64,000 bases of DNA from DASRRB01 sp036732755 (GTDB lineage Bacteria > Planctomycetota > B15-G4 > SIAN01): contig DAINBU010000007.1 of assembly GCA_036732755.1 (NCBI GenBank), forward strand, positions 1-64,000, written 5' to 3'. The notes beneath the pieces are model-generated. The model was not told the DNA's origin. It searched no databases and worked only from the letters and a program-made list of their open reading frames with translations. The stretch's first letter is position 1, and each line of letters opens with the position of its first letter. Of the stretch, positions 47,393 to 55,927 are shown piece by piece. Made by a program: the position numbers and the translations under genes.

Positions 47393-50385
47393 GGCCGCCG
47401 CGCGCGCCGCCGGAGCGGGCGGAGCCTTCGAGCGGGCCGGGCGTGCCGCCCTCGGGCCGTCTCGTCATCGTCAAGCTCTGGTACCAGAACGACTTCGGAA
47501 CCTTCGGGCTGCGCGACGAGCGGCTCACGCGGGCGCTCGTCGACGATCCGCGCGTCGCGTGCGTCCTGCACGTCGAACCGCCGGTCGCGCGCGAGGCGCT
47601 CGACGAGGCGCCGCGCGGCGACCGCGAGCGCGACGCGCTGCTCGAGCGGACGCGCGCCCGCGCGCGCGGGGTCATCGACGGCAAGCTGCGCCTCTTCACG
47701 CCGGCGGTCGCGCGCACGGAGCGCGATCCGTGGGCGTCGGTCCTGCCCCAGGTCGCGCGCGCCTGCGCCGACGCCGGCGCGTTCGCTGGCCCGTCGCTGC
47801 TCTGGGCGAGCGCGCCGGGCGTGCTCGCCGACCGCGTCGTCGCCTCGTTCGGCGAGCGCTTCACCTGGCTCCTGACCGAGGTCGAGGACGACCACCGCGA
47901 GTACGCCGCCCCGCGCAGCGAGGAGCGGCTCGCGCTGCAGCGCCGCTACGAACGGCTGGTCCGGGCGAGCGACCTCCTGATCTCGAACTCGCCGGCGATG
48001 GTCGCCGAGTGGTCGCGGCTGCAGCCGGTCGCGCACTGCATCCGCAACGCCGTCGACGCGAGCGCCTACGCGACGCCGGCGCCGGAGCCGGAGTCGATCG
48101 CGGCGCTCGAGCGGCCGCGCATCACCTACGCCGGCAACCTGCGCCTGCGCCTGCGGCCGGAGCTCCTGATCGCGGTCGCGCGCGCCTTCCCGCAGGCGAC
48201 CGTGCTGCTGGCCGGGACGGGCGGAGAAGAATTGCTCGCCGCGCTGCGGCGCATCGACGAACGCGCGCTCGCGAACGTCCATTGGATCGGGGCGCGGCCG
48301 TATTCCGAAGTGCCCGCCCTGCTGCAGCACAGCGACGTCCTGATCGTGCCGCACCAGGAGGGCGCGCTCACCGAGGGCATGGACCCGCAGAAGATCTTCG
48401 AATACCTCGCGAGCGGGCGGCCGATCGTGAGCACGCCGGTCGCGGGGGCGCGCGAGCACGACGGCGCGCTGCGCCTCGCGCGCAGCGAGGCGGAGTTCGT
48501 CGCCGCCGTCGGCGCGGCCCTCGCCGAGGACGACGCCGCGGCCGCGGCGCGCCGCCGCGCGCTCGGCACGCAGCGCACCTGGCACGACGCCGCGCGCGCG
48601 GTCGTCGACGCGGCGCTGCGCGTGGGCGAGCCCGGCGCGCGCCGCCGCCTCGAGAAGCGCGTGGCCTACTTCCAGCACGACCGCCCCGAGGTGCGCGCGC
48701 TCGTGCCGCCGCTCGCGACGCGCGTGCTCGACGTGGGCTGCGGCGCGGGGCTGCTCGGCGGGGCGCTGCGCTTCCGCCGCGGCGCGCGCGTCACCGGCAT
48801 CGAGATCGACCGGACGGCCGCGGCGCGCGCCGGCGAGGAGCTCGACGACGTGCGCGTCGGCGACGCGCTCGCGTGCATGCGCTCGCTGCCCGCCGCCAAC
48901 TTCGACGCGGTCGTCTTTGCCGACGTGCTCGAGCACCTCGCTGCACCGGAAGAGGCGCTCGTACAGGCGCGCCGCCTCCTCGCACCCGGCGGCGTCGTCG
49001 TCGCGAGCCTGCCGAACGTGCGCCACTGGTCGGTCGTGCGCCAGCTCCTCGCCGGCGAATTCCGCTACGAGGCGGCCGGCATCCTCGACCGCACCCACCT
49101 GCGCTTCTTCACGCGCGCCAGCGCGCGCCGCCTCTTCGCGGAGAGCGGCTTCGAGGTCGGCCACGCCGAGGGGACGCGCTGGGCCGAAGACGGCGCGCCG
49201 CACGAGGTCGTCGCCGCGCTCGAGCGCGCCGGCGTCGACGTGCGCGGCTTCGCCGAGGAGTCGCGCGACCACCAGCTGCTCTTCGTGGCGCGCCCGGCCG
49301 CCGTCGTCGCCGCGTCCGCGCCGGCCGCCGTCGCCGCCGCGCCGCGCGCGAGCGTCGTGATCCCGGTCTGCAACGCCGTCGACTACACGCGCGCCTGCCT
49401 CGACGAGCTCGCGCGGCGCGGCGCCGGACTCGAGGTGGTCGTCGTCGACAACGGCTCGAGCGACGGCACGCGCGAGCTGCTCGCCGGCCGGCCGCACGTC
49501 CGCACGATCCGCAACGAGGAGAACCGCGGCTTCGCGGGCGCGGTGAACCAGGGGCTCGCGGCCGCGACGGCGCCGCTCGTATGCGTGCTGAACAACGACA
49601 CGCTCCTGACCGACGGCTGGCTCGAGCCGCTGATCGCGCGCCTCGAGGCCGACCCGCGCGTCGCGCTCGTCGGCCCGTGCACGAGCTACGCGAAGGGGCG
49701 CCAGCAGGTCGACCTGACCGGCGGCGAGCGGCCGCTGCGCGACCTCGACGACATGCGCGAGCTCGCGGCACGCTGGTGCGAGCGCGAGCGCGGCAAGAGC
49801 GAGGACGTCGCCTTCCTCTCCGGCTTCTGCTTCGTGGCGCGCCGCGCCGACCTGCTCCCGCTCGGCGGGCTCGCATCGGAGTACGGGCGCGGGACCTTCG
49901 AGGACGACGAGCTCTGCCGCCGCCTGCGCCGCGCCGGACGGCGCCTCGTGATCGCGCGCGATGCCTTCGTCTGGCACTTCGGGAACCGGACCTTCCAGGC
50001 GCTCGGCGTCGACCTGCAGCGGCAGCAGGCCGAGAACTGGAAGACCTTCGCCGCGCGCCACTCGGGCGACGCCGCCCTGCTCGCGCGCGCCGCGGCCGAG
50101 TCGAACCGGTGGGGCGACGTGCTGAAGCTCGCCGTCACCGCGCTGCGCGCCGCGCCGGCCGACCTCGACGCGCTCTGGTTCTCGGCGCTCGCGACCGCGC
50201 GGCTCGGCCGGCCGCAGGAGGCGGTGAAGCTCCTCGACCATTACCTCGCGCGCTGCCCCGACGACCCGCTCGCAAAGTCGCTCCGCAGCGGCTCCGAAGC
50301 GCTTTCCGGGTCGCCGCCCGCGGCCCGGAACGCGGTTCCGGGCGCGGCCCCCGACGGAAGTCGCGACGTCGTCGTAACTGCTTGA
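47383..50385 (+). CDS. Three-domain GT4-methyltransferase-GT2 enzyme with TPR tail
   Basis: 1000 residues. Domain 1 (about 25-420) is a GT-B/GT4-like transferase with RNAVDASAYATP and the nucleotide-sugar site KIFEYLASGRPIVS (337-350). Domain 2 (about 425-635) is a SAM methyltransferase with VLDVGCGAG (448-456) and VFADVLEHL. Domain 3 (about 655-890) is a GT-A/GT2 transferase with VVIPVCN (658-664), VDNGSSDGT and the metal site NND (737-739). The last ~100 residues look like TPRs (ALWFSALATARLGRPQEAVK). ATG 47383 overlaps the upstream gene. A single polypeptide that could add, methylate and extend a sugar chain; candidate flagellar glycosylation enzyme. Confidence 0.85.
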   Translation: MPVRPPRAPPERAEPSSGPGVPPSGRLVIVKLWYQNDFGTFGLRDERLTRALVDDPRVACVLHVEPPVAREALDEAPRGDRERDALLERTRARARGVIDGKLRLFTPAVARTERDPWASVLPQVARACADAGAFAGPSLLWASAPGVLADRVVASFGERFTWLLTEVEDDHREYAAPRSEERLALQRRYERLVRASDLLISNSPAMVAEWSRLQPVAHCIRNAVDASAYATPAPEPESIAALERPRITYAGNLRLRLRPELLIAVARAFPQATVLLAGTGGEELLAALRRIDERALANVHWIGARPYSEVPALLQHSDVLIVPHQEGALTEGMDPQKIFEYLASGRPIVSTPVAGAREHDGALRLARSEAEFVAAVGAALAEDDAAAAARRRALGTQRTWHDAARAVVDAALRVGEPGARRRLEKRVAYFQHDRPEVRALVPPLATRVLDVGCGAGLLGGALRFRRGARVTGIEIDRTAAARAGEELDDVRVGDALACMRSLPAANFDAVVFADVLEHLAAPEEALVQARRLLAPGGVVVASLPNVRHWSVVRQLLAGEFRYEAAGILDRTHLRFFTRASARRLFAESGFEVGHAEGTRWAEDGAPHEVVAALERAGVDVRGFAEESRDHQLLFVARPAAVVAASAPAAVAAAPRASVVIPVCNAVDYTRACLDELARRGAGLEVVVVDNGSSDGTRELLAGRPHVRTIRNEENRGFAGAVNQGLAAATAPLVCVLNNDTLLTDGWLEPLIARLEADPRVALVGPCTSYAKGRQQVDLTGGERPLRDLDDMRELAARWCERERGKSEDVAFLSGFCFVARRADLLPLGGLASEYGRGTFEDDELCRRLRRAGRRLVIARDAFVWHFGNRTFQALGVDLQRQQAENWKTFAARHSGDAALLARAAAESNRWGDVLKLAVTALRAAPADLDALWFSALATARLGRPQEAVKLLDHYLARCPDDPLAKSLRSGSEALSGSPPAARNAVPGAAPDGSRDVVVTA

Positions 50386-50445
50386 CAACAAAAGTCTTGT
50401 GATTCACGGACCGGACGGCACGGGCGCTGCCAAAGGCGGCGCGCC

Positions 50446-51201
50446 ATGTCGACCCCTGCCACCGCTTCGGTCCGCTCGATCGACCCGCGCAGCGCCCCGC
50501 GCGCGATGGCGTTCGCGATGCACGGTCTCGAGAAGCGCTTCGAGATCGTCGCCTCGAACCTCGCCAACGCCGAGACGGCGGGTCACAAGCGGCTGATCGC
50601 CCGCTCCGAACTCTTCTCGCAGGAGCTCGCGAGCGCGAAGGCGTCCGACCCGGCCGCGCCCGACCGCTCCGTCGTGCGCGACTTCACGCAGGGCGACCTG
50701 CTCGACACCGGCGACCCGATGGACGTCGCGATCGACGGCCCCGGCTTTTTTGCGGTGGAACTCAACGGTCGGACGCAGTTCACGCGCGCGCTCCACCTGC
50801 ACGCGGAGCCGGACGGGACGCTGGTCGACGAGCACGGCGGCCGCGTCCTCGGCGAGGGCGGCCCGCTGCGCCTCGGCAGCCCGACTTCGAAGTTCGAGGT
50901 CCAGAACGACGGCACGGTCAAGGGCGACGGCGCCGACGTCGGCCGCCTGCGCCTCGTCAACTTCGTCGAGCCGCAGCGCCTCGACGACGCGACCGGCGGC
51001 TACTGGCGCGCCGACGACCGCCTCGAGGTGACCGGAGCGCAGGGAGCGCAGGTGCGGCAGCGCCAGCGCGAGCGCTCCAACGTGAACGCGCTCGACGAGC
51101 TGGTGAACCTGATCGCGGTGCAGCGGCAGTACGAGGCCGCGCAACGCGCGATCTCGGTCGAGAGCGAGCTGCGCCGCCGCCTGAACGACGGCCTGCGCTG
51201 A
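50446..51201 (+). CDS. flgF: Rod protein FlgF
   Basis: 251 residues. The rod/hook N-terminal motif AFAMHGLEKRFEIVASNLAN and C-terminal LDELVNLIAVQRQYEAAQRA identify a rod protein; length and position before flgG favour FlgF (proximal rod). First gene of the rod-ring-hook junction group. It starts 61 bases after the glycosylation gene; a weak sigma-28-like site lies there (see findings). Confidence 0.9.
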   Translation: MSTPATASVRSIDPRSAPRAMAFAMHGLEKRFEIVASNLANAETAGHKRLIARSELFSQELASAKASDPAAPDRSVVRDFTQGDLLDTGDPMDVAIDGPGFFAVELNGRTQFTRALHLHAEPDGTLVDEHGGRVLGEGGPLRLGSPTSKFEVQNDGTVKGDGADVGRLRLVNFVEPQRLDDATGGYWRADDRLEVTGAQGAQVRQRQRERSNVNALDELVNLIAVQRQYEAAQRAISVESELRRRLNDGLR

Positions 51202-51238
51202 GACGGACGACGCACGGAATCCAAGGGGGGGACGCGAG

Positions 51239-52027
51239 ATGATGAAGGGGCTCTACACCGCGGCGACGGGGATGAAGGTCCAGCAGACCAACGTCGACGT
51301 CATCGCGAACAACCTCGCGAACGTGAACACGGCGGGGTTCAAGCGCACGCAGGCCAACTTCCAGGACCTGCTCTACGTCGTCCTGAAGGAGCCCGGCGCC
51401 CTGTCCCAGAACGGCTTCGCGACGCCGTCCGGCGTGCAGATCGGCTCGGGCGCCGAGCTGACCTCCACGACCAAGGTCTTCACGCCCGGCGTGATCGAGC
51501 AGACCGGCCGCTCGCTCGACCTCGCGATCATGGGCGAGGGCTTCTTCACGGTCGAGCTCCCGAACGGCCAGAAGGCCTACACGCGCGACGGCGGGCTTTC
51601 CATCGACGGCAACGGCGCCCTCACGACGTCGCAGGGCTTCAAGATCGAGCCGAACATCACGATCCCCAACACTGCCAGCAAGAACCTCGCGATCGCGCCC
51701 GACGGCACGGTCACGATCGTCAACAGCGACGGCACGACGTCGCAGGTCGGCCAGCTCACCATCACGCGCTTCCCCAACGACGCGGGGCTGCGCGCCGGCG
51801 GCGGCAACTTGATGTACGAGACCGCCTCGTCCGGCGCGCCGTCGCAGGTGTCGCCCGGCGTCGACGGCACCGGCACGCTCGGCCAGAGCATGCTCGAGCG
51901 CTCGAACGTCGACGTGGTCGGCGAGCTGGTGAACCTCATCACCGCGCAGCGCGCCTACGAGATCAACTCGAAGGCGATCAAGGCGGGCGACGAGATGCTC
52001 CAGGAAACCGCGGGCCTGGTGCGCTGA
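51239..52027 (+). CDS. flgG: Distal rod protein FlgG
   Basis: 262 residues, the standard length. MMKGLYTAATGMKVQQTNVD and VIANNLANVNTAGFKRTQAN, then the C-terminal VVGELVNLITAQRAYEINSK are FlgG hallmarks. It forms the distal rod through the P and L rings. Double ATG start with a G-rich ribosome binding site. Confidence 0.97.
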   Translation: MMKGLYTAATGMKVQQTNVDVIANNLANVNTAGFKRTQANFQDLLYVVLKEPGALSQNGFATPSGVQIGSGAELTSTTKVFTPGVIEQTGRSLDLAIMGEGFFTVELPNGQKAYTRDGGLSIDGNGALTTSQGFKIEPNITIPNTASKNLAIAPDGTVTIVNSDGTTSQVGQLTITRFPNDAGLRAGGGNLMYETASSGAPSQVSPGVDGTGTLGQSMLERSNVDVVGELVNLITAQRAYEINSKAIKAGDEMLQETAGLVR

Positions 52028-52032
52028 GCCCC

Positions 52033-53031
52033 ATGAAGCTCCTCGTCCTGCTCTGCGCGCTCGCGAGCGAACCTCGCGAACCCGGCGAAGAGATCGCCGC
52101 GCCGCTCCTGCCCGTTCCCAAGGAGCTGCTGGTCGTCCTCAAGCCGGGCGCGGAGGTGCGCCACACCCCGGTCGTGCTCGCCGACGTGGCCGACCTGAAC
52201 GGCCCCGGCGCCGCCGTGGCGCGCGCCCGCTCGCTCGAGCTCGGCCCGGCGCCCGCGTCGGGCCGCCCGCGCCGCATCACGCCGGCCGGCATCCTGCTCG
52301 CCGCGCGCCTCGCGGGGCTCGAGCTCGACCGGCGCCGCATCGTCGGCGCGCCCGACGTCGAGGTCTCGGCCAACTGGCACGAGCTCGCCGCCGACGCCGT
52401 GATCGAGGCCGCTGAGCGCCACCTCCAGAAGGAGACCGCGCAGCTCGGCGACCGCATCGTCATGGAGCGCGTCTCCCGTCCCGACGCCGTGCCGCTGCTC
52501 GACGGCGGCGGCGACGCGGCGTTCGCCAGCTCGCTGGTCGGGAAGCCGACCAGCGGCCAGGTGCAGGTGAAGGTGAGCGTCTTCCAGGGCGCGACGCTCG
52601 TCGGCGAGCGCGTCGTGGTGCTCAAGATCCGCCGCTTCGGCCACCAGCTCCGCCTGCTCACCGACGTGCGGCAGGGCGAGCGCGTGACCGCCGAGCAGGT
52701 GATCGTGATCGACGGCGAGTGGACCAACGTCCCGGGCGTGCCGGTCGCGGCCGCTTCGGAGATCGCCGGCCACGTCGCGCGCCGCGACCTCGCCGCCGGC
52801 GCCGTGCTGGTGAAGGAGGCGTTCGAGGCGCCGCAGCTCGTCGACAAGGGCGGGACGGTGCGCTGCGTCCTGCGCGACGGCGCGCTCGAGATCGTGCTGA
52901 GCTGCGTCGCGCAGAAGCCCGGCCGCCGCGGCGAGACCATCCCGGTGACGAATCCGACCACGCAGCGGACGCTGCAGGTCGAGCTGATCGAGCGGCGTCC
53001 GACGGGCGAAGTCGTCGCCCGCGTGAAGTGA
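52033..53031 (+). CDS. flgA: P-ring assembly chaperone FlgA
   Basis: 332 residues. A signal peptide-like start is followed by a first domain (LLVVLKPGAEVRHTPVVLAD) and the SAF domain (TDVRQGERVTAEQVIVIDGE, GHVARRDLAAGAVL), with the typical C-terminal PVTNPTTQRTLQVELIER. FlgA helps assemble FlgI into the P ring. Longer than the usual ~220 by an N-terminal extension. ATG five bases after flgG. Confidence 0.9.
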   Translation: MKLLVLLCALASEPREPGEEIAAPLLPVPKELLVVLKPGAEVRHTPVVLADVADLNGPGAAVARARSLELGPAPASGRPRRITPAGILLAARLAGLELDRRRIVGAPDVEVSANWHELAADAVIEAAERHLQKETAQLGDRIVMERVSRPDAVPLLDGGGDAAFASSLVGKPTSGQVQVKVSVFQGATLVGERVVVLKIRRFGHQLRLLTDVRQGERVTAEQVIVIDGEWTNVPGVPVAAASEIAGHVARRDLAAGAVLVKEAFEAPQLVDKGGTVRCVLRDGALEIVLSCVAQKPGRRGETIPVTNPTTQRTLQVELIERRPTGEVVARVK

Positions 53032-53069
53032 GGGGACCCACGGTGACGGACCTTGCGAGGGGCGGAGCG

Positions 53070-53678
53070 ATGGGCAGCGCGCGGATCGTCGTGGCGGCGG
53101 CGCTGGCGACGGCGCTTCTTTGCGAAGGCGCCTCCGCGCAGTCGCTGTGGGGGAAGCCGGGCACCAGCCGGCGCGGCTCGATCGCCGACCACTCGGCGCT
53201 CGAGATCGGCGACCTCGTGACCGTGGTCGTGAGCGAGGCGCAGACGCTCCAGGACAACGGCAAGCTCGAGACCAACAAGAGCTCCGGCCTCGACAGCGCG
53301 CTTCAGGTCTTCGACATCCATCCCGAGACGTTCGGGACGCTGCCGGCCGTCAAGTACACCAGCAGCCGCAACGTCGACGGCGAGACCAAGTACTCGCAGC
53401 AGGGCCGGTTCGAGACGCGGCTGTCGGCCGTCGTCCTCGACGTCAAGCCCAACGGCGCGCTGCTGATCGAGGGGCGCCGCACGATCCACCTCGACGGCGA
53501 CGTGAAGGAGATGCGCGTGCGCGGCCTGGTGCGGCCGGTCGACATCGGCTCCGACAACGTCGTGAGCAGCGACCGCATCGCCGACGCCGACATCCTCTAC
53601 GACAGCGAAGGCGGCCGCAGCAACGTCGTGCACAAGAACTGGTTCGAGAAGCTCCTCGACGTCCTGTGGCCGTTCTGA
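53070..53678 (+). CDS. flgH: L-ring protein FlgH
   Basis: 202 residues. After the signal peptide (MGSARIVVAAALATALLCEG, then ASA) come SLWGKPGTSRRGSIADH, EIGDLVTVVVSEAQ and the C-terminal VRPVDIGSDNVVSSDRIADA, typical of FlgH. FlgH is normally a lipoprotein; here no good lipobox is seen (ALLC lacks a small residue before Cys). ATG 53070 is chosen; GTG 53043 with a fair ribosome binding site would add nine residues. Confidence 0.92.
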   Translation: MGSARIVVAAALATALLCEGASAQSLWGKPGTSRRGSIADHSALEIGDLVTVVVSEAQTLQDNGKLETNKSSGLDSALQVFDIHPETFGTLPAVKYTSSRNVDGETKYSQQGRFETRLSAVVLDVKPNGALLIEGRRTIHLDGDVKEMRVRGLVRPVDIGSDNVVSSDRIADADILYDSEGGRSNVVHKNWFEKLLDVLWPF

Positions 53679-53692
53679 CCGGAGCCTTGTCG

Positions 53693-54970
53693 ATGCTCGC
53701 CCCGATCCTCCTCGCCGCGCTCCTCCCGCAGGTCCCGGCCCCCGGCCCGACGCCGGTCCCGGTCCCGATCCCGCTGCCGACGCCCGACCGGCGCGCCGAG
53801 CCGGTCGTCTACCCGACGCCGATCGTGCCCTACGCCGACGGCGGCGCCGGACTCGACGTCCCGCCCTCGACCGCCCACGCGACGGTGACGCCGATCGCGC
53901 CGGTCGAGGGTCCGGCGCAGCCCGACGTGCCGGTCGAGGACGTGCACGTGCGCATCCTCGACCTCGTCGAGATCGACGGCGTGCGCGCGAACCAGCTCGA
54001 GGGCGTCGGGATCGTCACCGGCCTCTCCGGCACCGGCGACAAGGGCAACGCCGCGCGCCAGGCGCTGGCGAACTACATCCGCCGCAACAACGTGAACGTC
54101 GCGAACGCCGACGTCGACATCGGGAACGTGGCGCTCGTCACGGTCACCTGCCGCCTCGACCCGTGGAAGAAGTTCGGGATGCCGATCGACGTCTCGGTGC
54201 AGGCGGTGAACGGCGCCTCGTCGCTGTTCGGCGGCTTCCTGCTGCAGACCCCCCTCAAGGGCGCCGACAACGAGGTCTACGTCGTGGCGCAGGGCTCGGT
54301 CGCGGTCGGCGGCTTCTCGGGCGGCGGCAAGGCGGCGAGCGTCACGCAGAACCACCTCACCTCGGGCACGCTGACGGGCGGCGGCATCGTCGAGAAGGAG
54401 GTGCCGATGTCGGTGCTCTCCTCCGACGGGGAGCTGCATGTCCACCTGCGCTCGCCCAACTACGTGACGGCGACGCGCGTCGCGCGCGAGATCGCGCGCT
54501 TCTCCGCCGGCGCCCACGCGCTCGACGCGGCGACCATCCGCGTCGCGCTGCCGTCGGAGCGCATCGGCGACCCGATCGCCTTCATCGCGGAGCTCGGCGA
54601 GCACTCGATCGTGCCGGGCGACGAGGCGGTCGTCGTCGTGAACGAGCGCACCGGCACGGTCGTCGTCGGCCAGTACGTGCGCATCGCCACGGCCCTGATC
54701 ACGCACGGCAACCTCACCATCTCCGTCGCCGAGTCGGAGCAGATCTCGCAGCCCAACGCCTTCTCCGAGGGGCAGACGGCGGCGGTGCAGCGCACCGACG
54801 TCTCGGCCAACGTCGAGAGCCGCGGGCTCCAGGTCGTCGCCGGCGGCACGACGGTGAGCCAGCTCGCGAGCTCGCTCAACCGCCTCGGCGTCTCACCGCG
54901 CGACCTCGTCGCGATCTTCCAGGCGCTGCAGCAGGCGGGCTACCTGCACGCCCGGCTGGAGATCCAGTGA
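53693..54970 (+). CDS. flgI: P-ring protein FlgI
   Basis: 425 residues. The signal peptide is followed by a Pro-rich spacer (PVPIPLPTPDRR) and then the conserved body: RILDLVEIDGVRANQLEGVG, GTGDKGNAARQAL, GGFLLQTPLKGADNEVY and SAPNYVTA-like segments, ending GLQVVAGGTTVSQLASSLN and LHARLEIQ. ATG 53693 has GGAG eight bases upstream. It builds the P ring with FlgA's help. Its stop overlaps flgJ (TGATG). Confidence 0.95.
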   Translation: MLAPILLAALLPQVPAPGPTPVPVPIPLPTPDRRAEPVVYPTPIVPYADGGAGLDVPPSTAHATVTPIAPVEGPAQPDVPVEDVHVRILDLVEIDGVRANQLEGVGIVTGLSGTGDKGNAARQALANYIRRNNVNVANADVDIGNVALVTVTCRLDPWKKFGMPIDVSVQAVNGASSLFGGFLLQTPLKGADNEVYVVAQGSVAVGGFSGGGKAASVTQNHLTSGTLTGGGIVEKEVPMSVLSSDGELHVHLRSPNYVTATRVAREIARFSAGAHALDAATIRVALPSERIGDPIAFIAELGEHSIVPGDEAVVVVNERTGTVVVGQYVRIATALITHGNLTISVAESEQISQPNAFSEGQTAAVQRTDVSANVESRGLQVVAGGTTVSQLASSLNRLGVSPRDLVAIFQALQQAGYLHARLEIQ

Positions 54971-55437
54971 TGGAAGGCGTCGTCCCGACCCATGCCTCGA
55001 CGGCGGCCGGCGCGCTGCGCACGCTCGAGCTGCGGCGCGGCGAGGCGTCGCCCGCGATGCTCGCGAAGCTGAAGGAGCTCGGCCACGCCTTCGACGCCGT
55101 CTTCGCCGGCACGCTGCTGGGCGAGCTCATGAAGCCCGCGATCGGCGCCGGACTCGGCGGCAGCGGGCCGGGCGCCTCGATCGTGGAAGGGATCCTCGAG
55201 CAGGGCCTCGCCGACCATCTCGGCAAGGCGGGCGGCTTCGGGATCGGCCGGATGCTCGAGAAGTCGCTGGCGCCGCTGCTCGCGACCGAGCCGGTTTCGA
55301 TCGGCGAGCTCGAGAAGAACGGGAAGCACGCGGACGAAACCAACGAAGCGATCAGGAAGGCCGGCGCCGCCGCGGAAGCTCCGCGCGCGGCCGCGGCTTC
55401 GGCCGATCCGGCCATTTCAGGGGGAGGGGCACGATGA
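54970..55437 (+). CDS. flgJ: Rod-assembly protein FlgJ (rod-binding domain only)
   Basis: 155 residues. The rod-binding core LKELGHAFDAVFAGTLLGEL and SIVEGILEQGLADHLGKAG matches the FlgJ N-terminal domain. The muramidase domain of enteric FlgJ is absent, so another wall-lytic enzyme must open the peptidoglycan. The ATG overlaps the flgI stop, its own stop overlaps flgN (ATGA). Confidence 0.85.
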   Translation: MEGVVPTHASTAAGALRTLELRRGEASPAMLAKLKELGHAFDAVFAGTLLGELMKPAIGAGLGGSGPGASIVEGILEQGLADHLGKAGGFGIGRMLEKSLAPLLATEPVSIGELEKNGKHADETNEAIRKAGAAAEAPRAAAASADPAISGGGAR

Positions 55438-55925
55438 AGCTCTTGCTGGACGCGCTCGAGCGCAACATCAACGAGGAGATCTCGGTCCAGATCGGGATCC
55501 AGGCGCTGCTCGACCAGCAGCTCGACATCCTGCTCAAGGGCGGCGTCGAGCGGCTGACCGGCGTACTCACCAACGCCGAGGCGGGCATCGTGCGCAGCCG
55601 CGAGCTCGAGGCGGAGCGCGCGCGCCTCCTCGCCCGCATCGCCGAGCAGATCGGCGTGCCGGCGAAGGAGCTCACGCTGAAGAAGATCGACGAGCACGTC
55701 GGCGCCCAGGCCGGCGCGCTGCTCGACGCCGGCGGCGAGCTCAAGACGCTGATCGAGAAGATCCGCCAGGACAACCGGCAGGTCGGCCTGCTGCTGCGCC
55801 ACTCGGTCCTCTTCATCGAGGACCTGGTGCGCGCGGTGACCGGCGGGGGCGAGGCGTCGCGCACCTACGCGAAGAGCGGCAAGGAAGAGCGGCGCACCGG
55901 CGGCGCTCTGCTCGCCGAGGCTTGA
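55434..55925 (+). CDS. flgN: FlgN-like chaperone for hook-filament junction proteins
   Basis: 163 residues, helical. LLDALERNINEEISVQIGIQ, LLDQQLDILLKGGVERL and DNRQVGLLLRHSVLFIEDLV fit the FlgN fold, and it sits directly before flgK and flgL, its clients. Sequence alone is divergent; the context makes the call. Confidence 0.78.
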   Translation: MKLLLDALERNINEEISVQIGIQALLDQQLDILLKGGVERLTGVLTNAEAGIVRSRELEAERARLLARIAEQIGVPAKELTLKKIDEHVGAQAGALLDAGGELKTLIEKIRQDNRQVGLLLRHSVLFIEDLVRAVTGGGEASRTYAKSGKEERRTGGALLAEA

Positions 55926-55927
55926 GC

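Noticed and set aside
50382..50387. TTGACA as a sigma-70 -35 box before flgF
   Set aside because: It overlaps the stop codon of the upstream gene and no TATAAT-like box lies 16-18 bases downstream.
45799..50391. A 1530-codon open frame on the minus strand opposite the glycosylation genes
   Set aside because: Low-complexity Arg/Ala/Val/Glu content and complete overlap with two motif-rich genes on the other strand; a by-product of GC bias.
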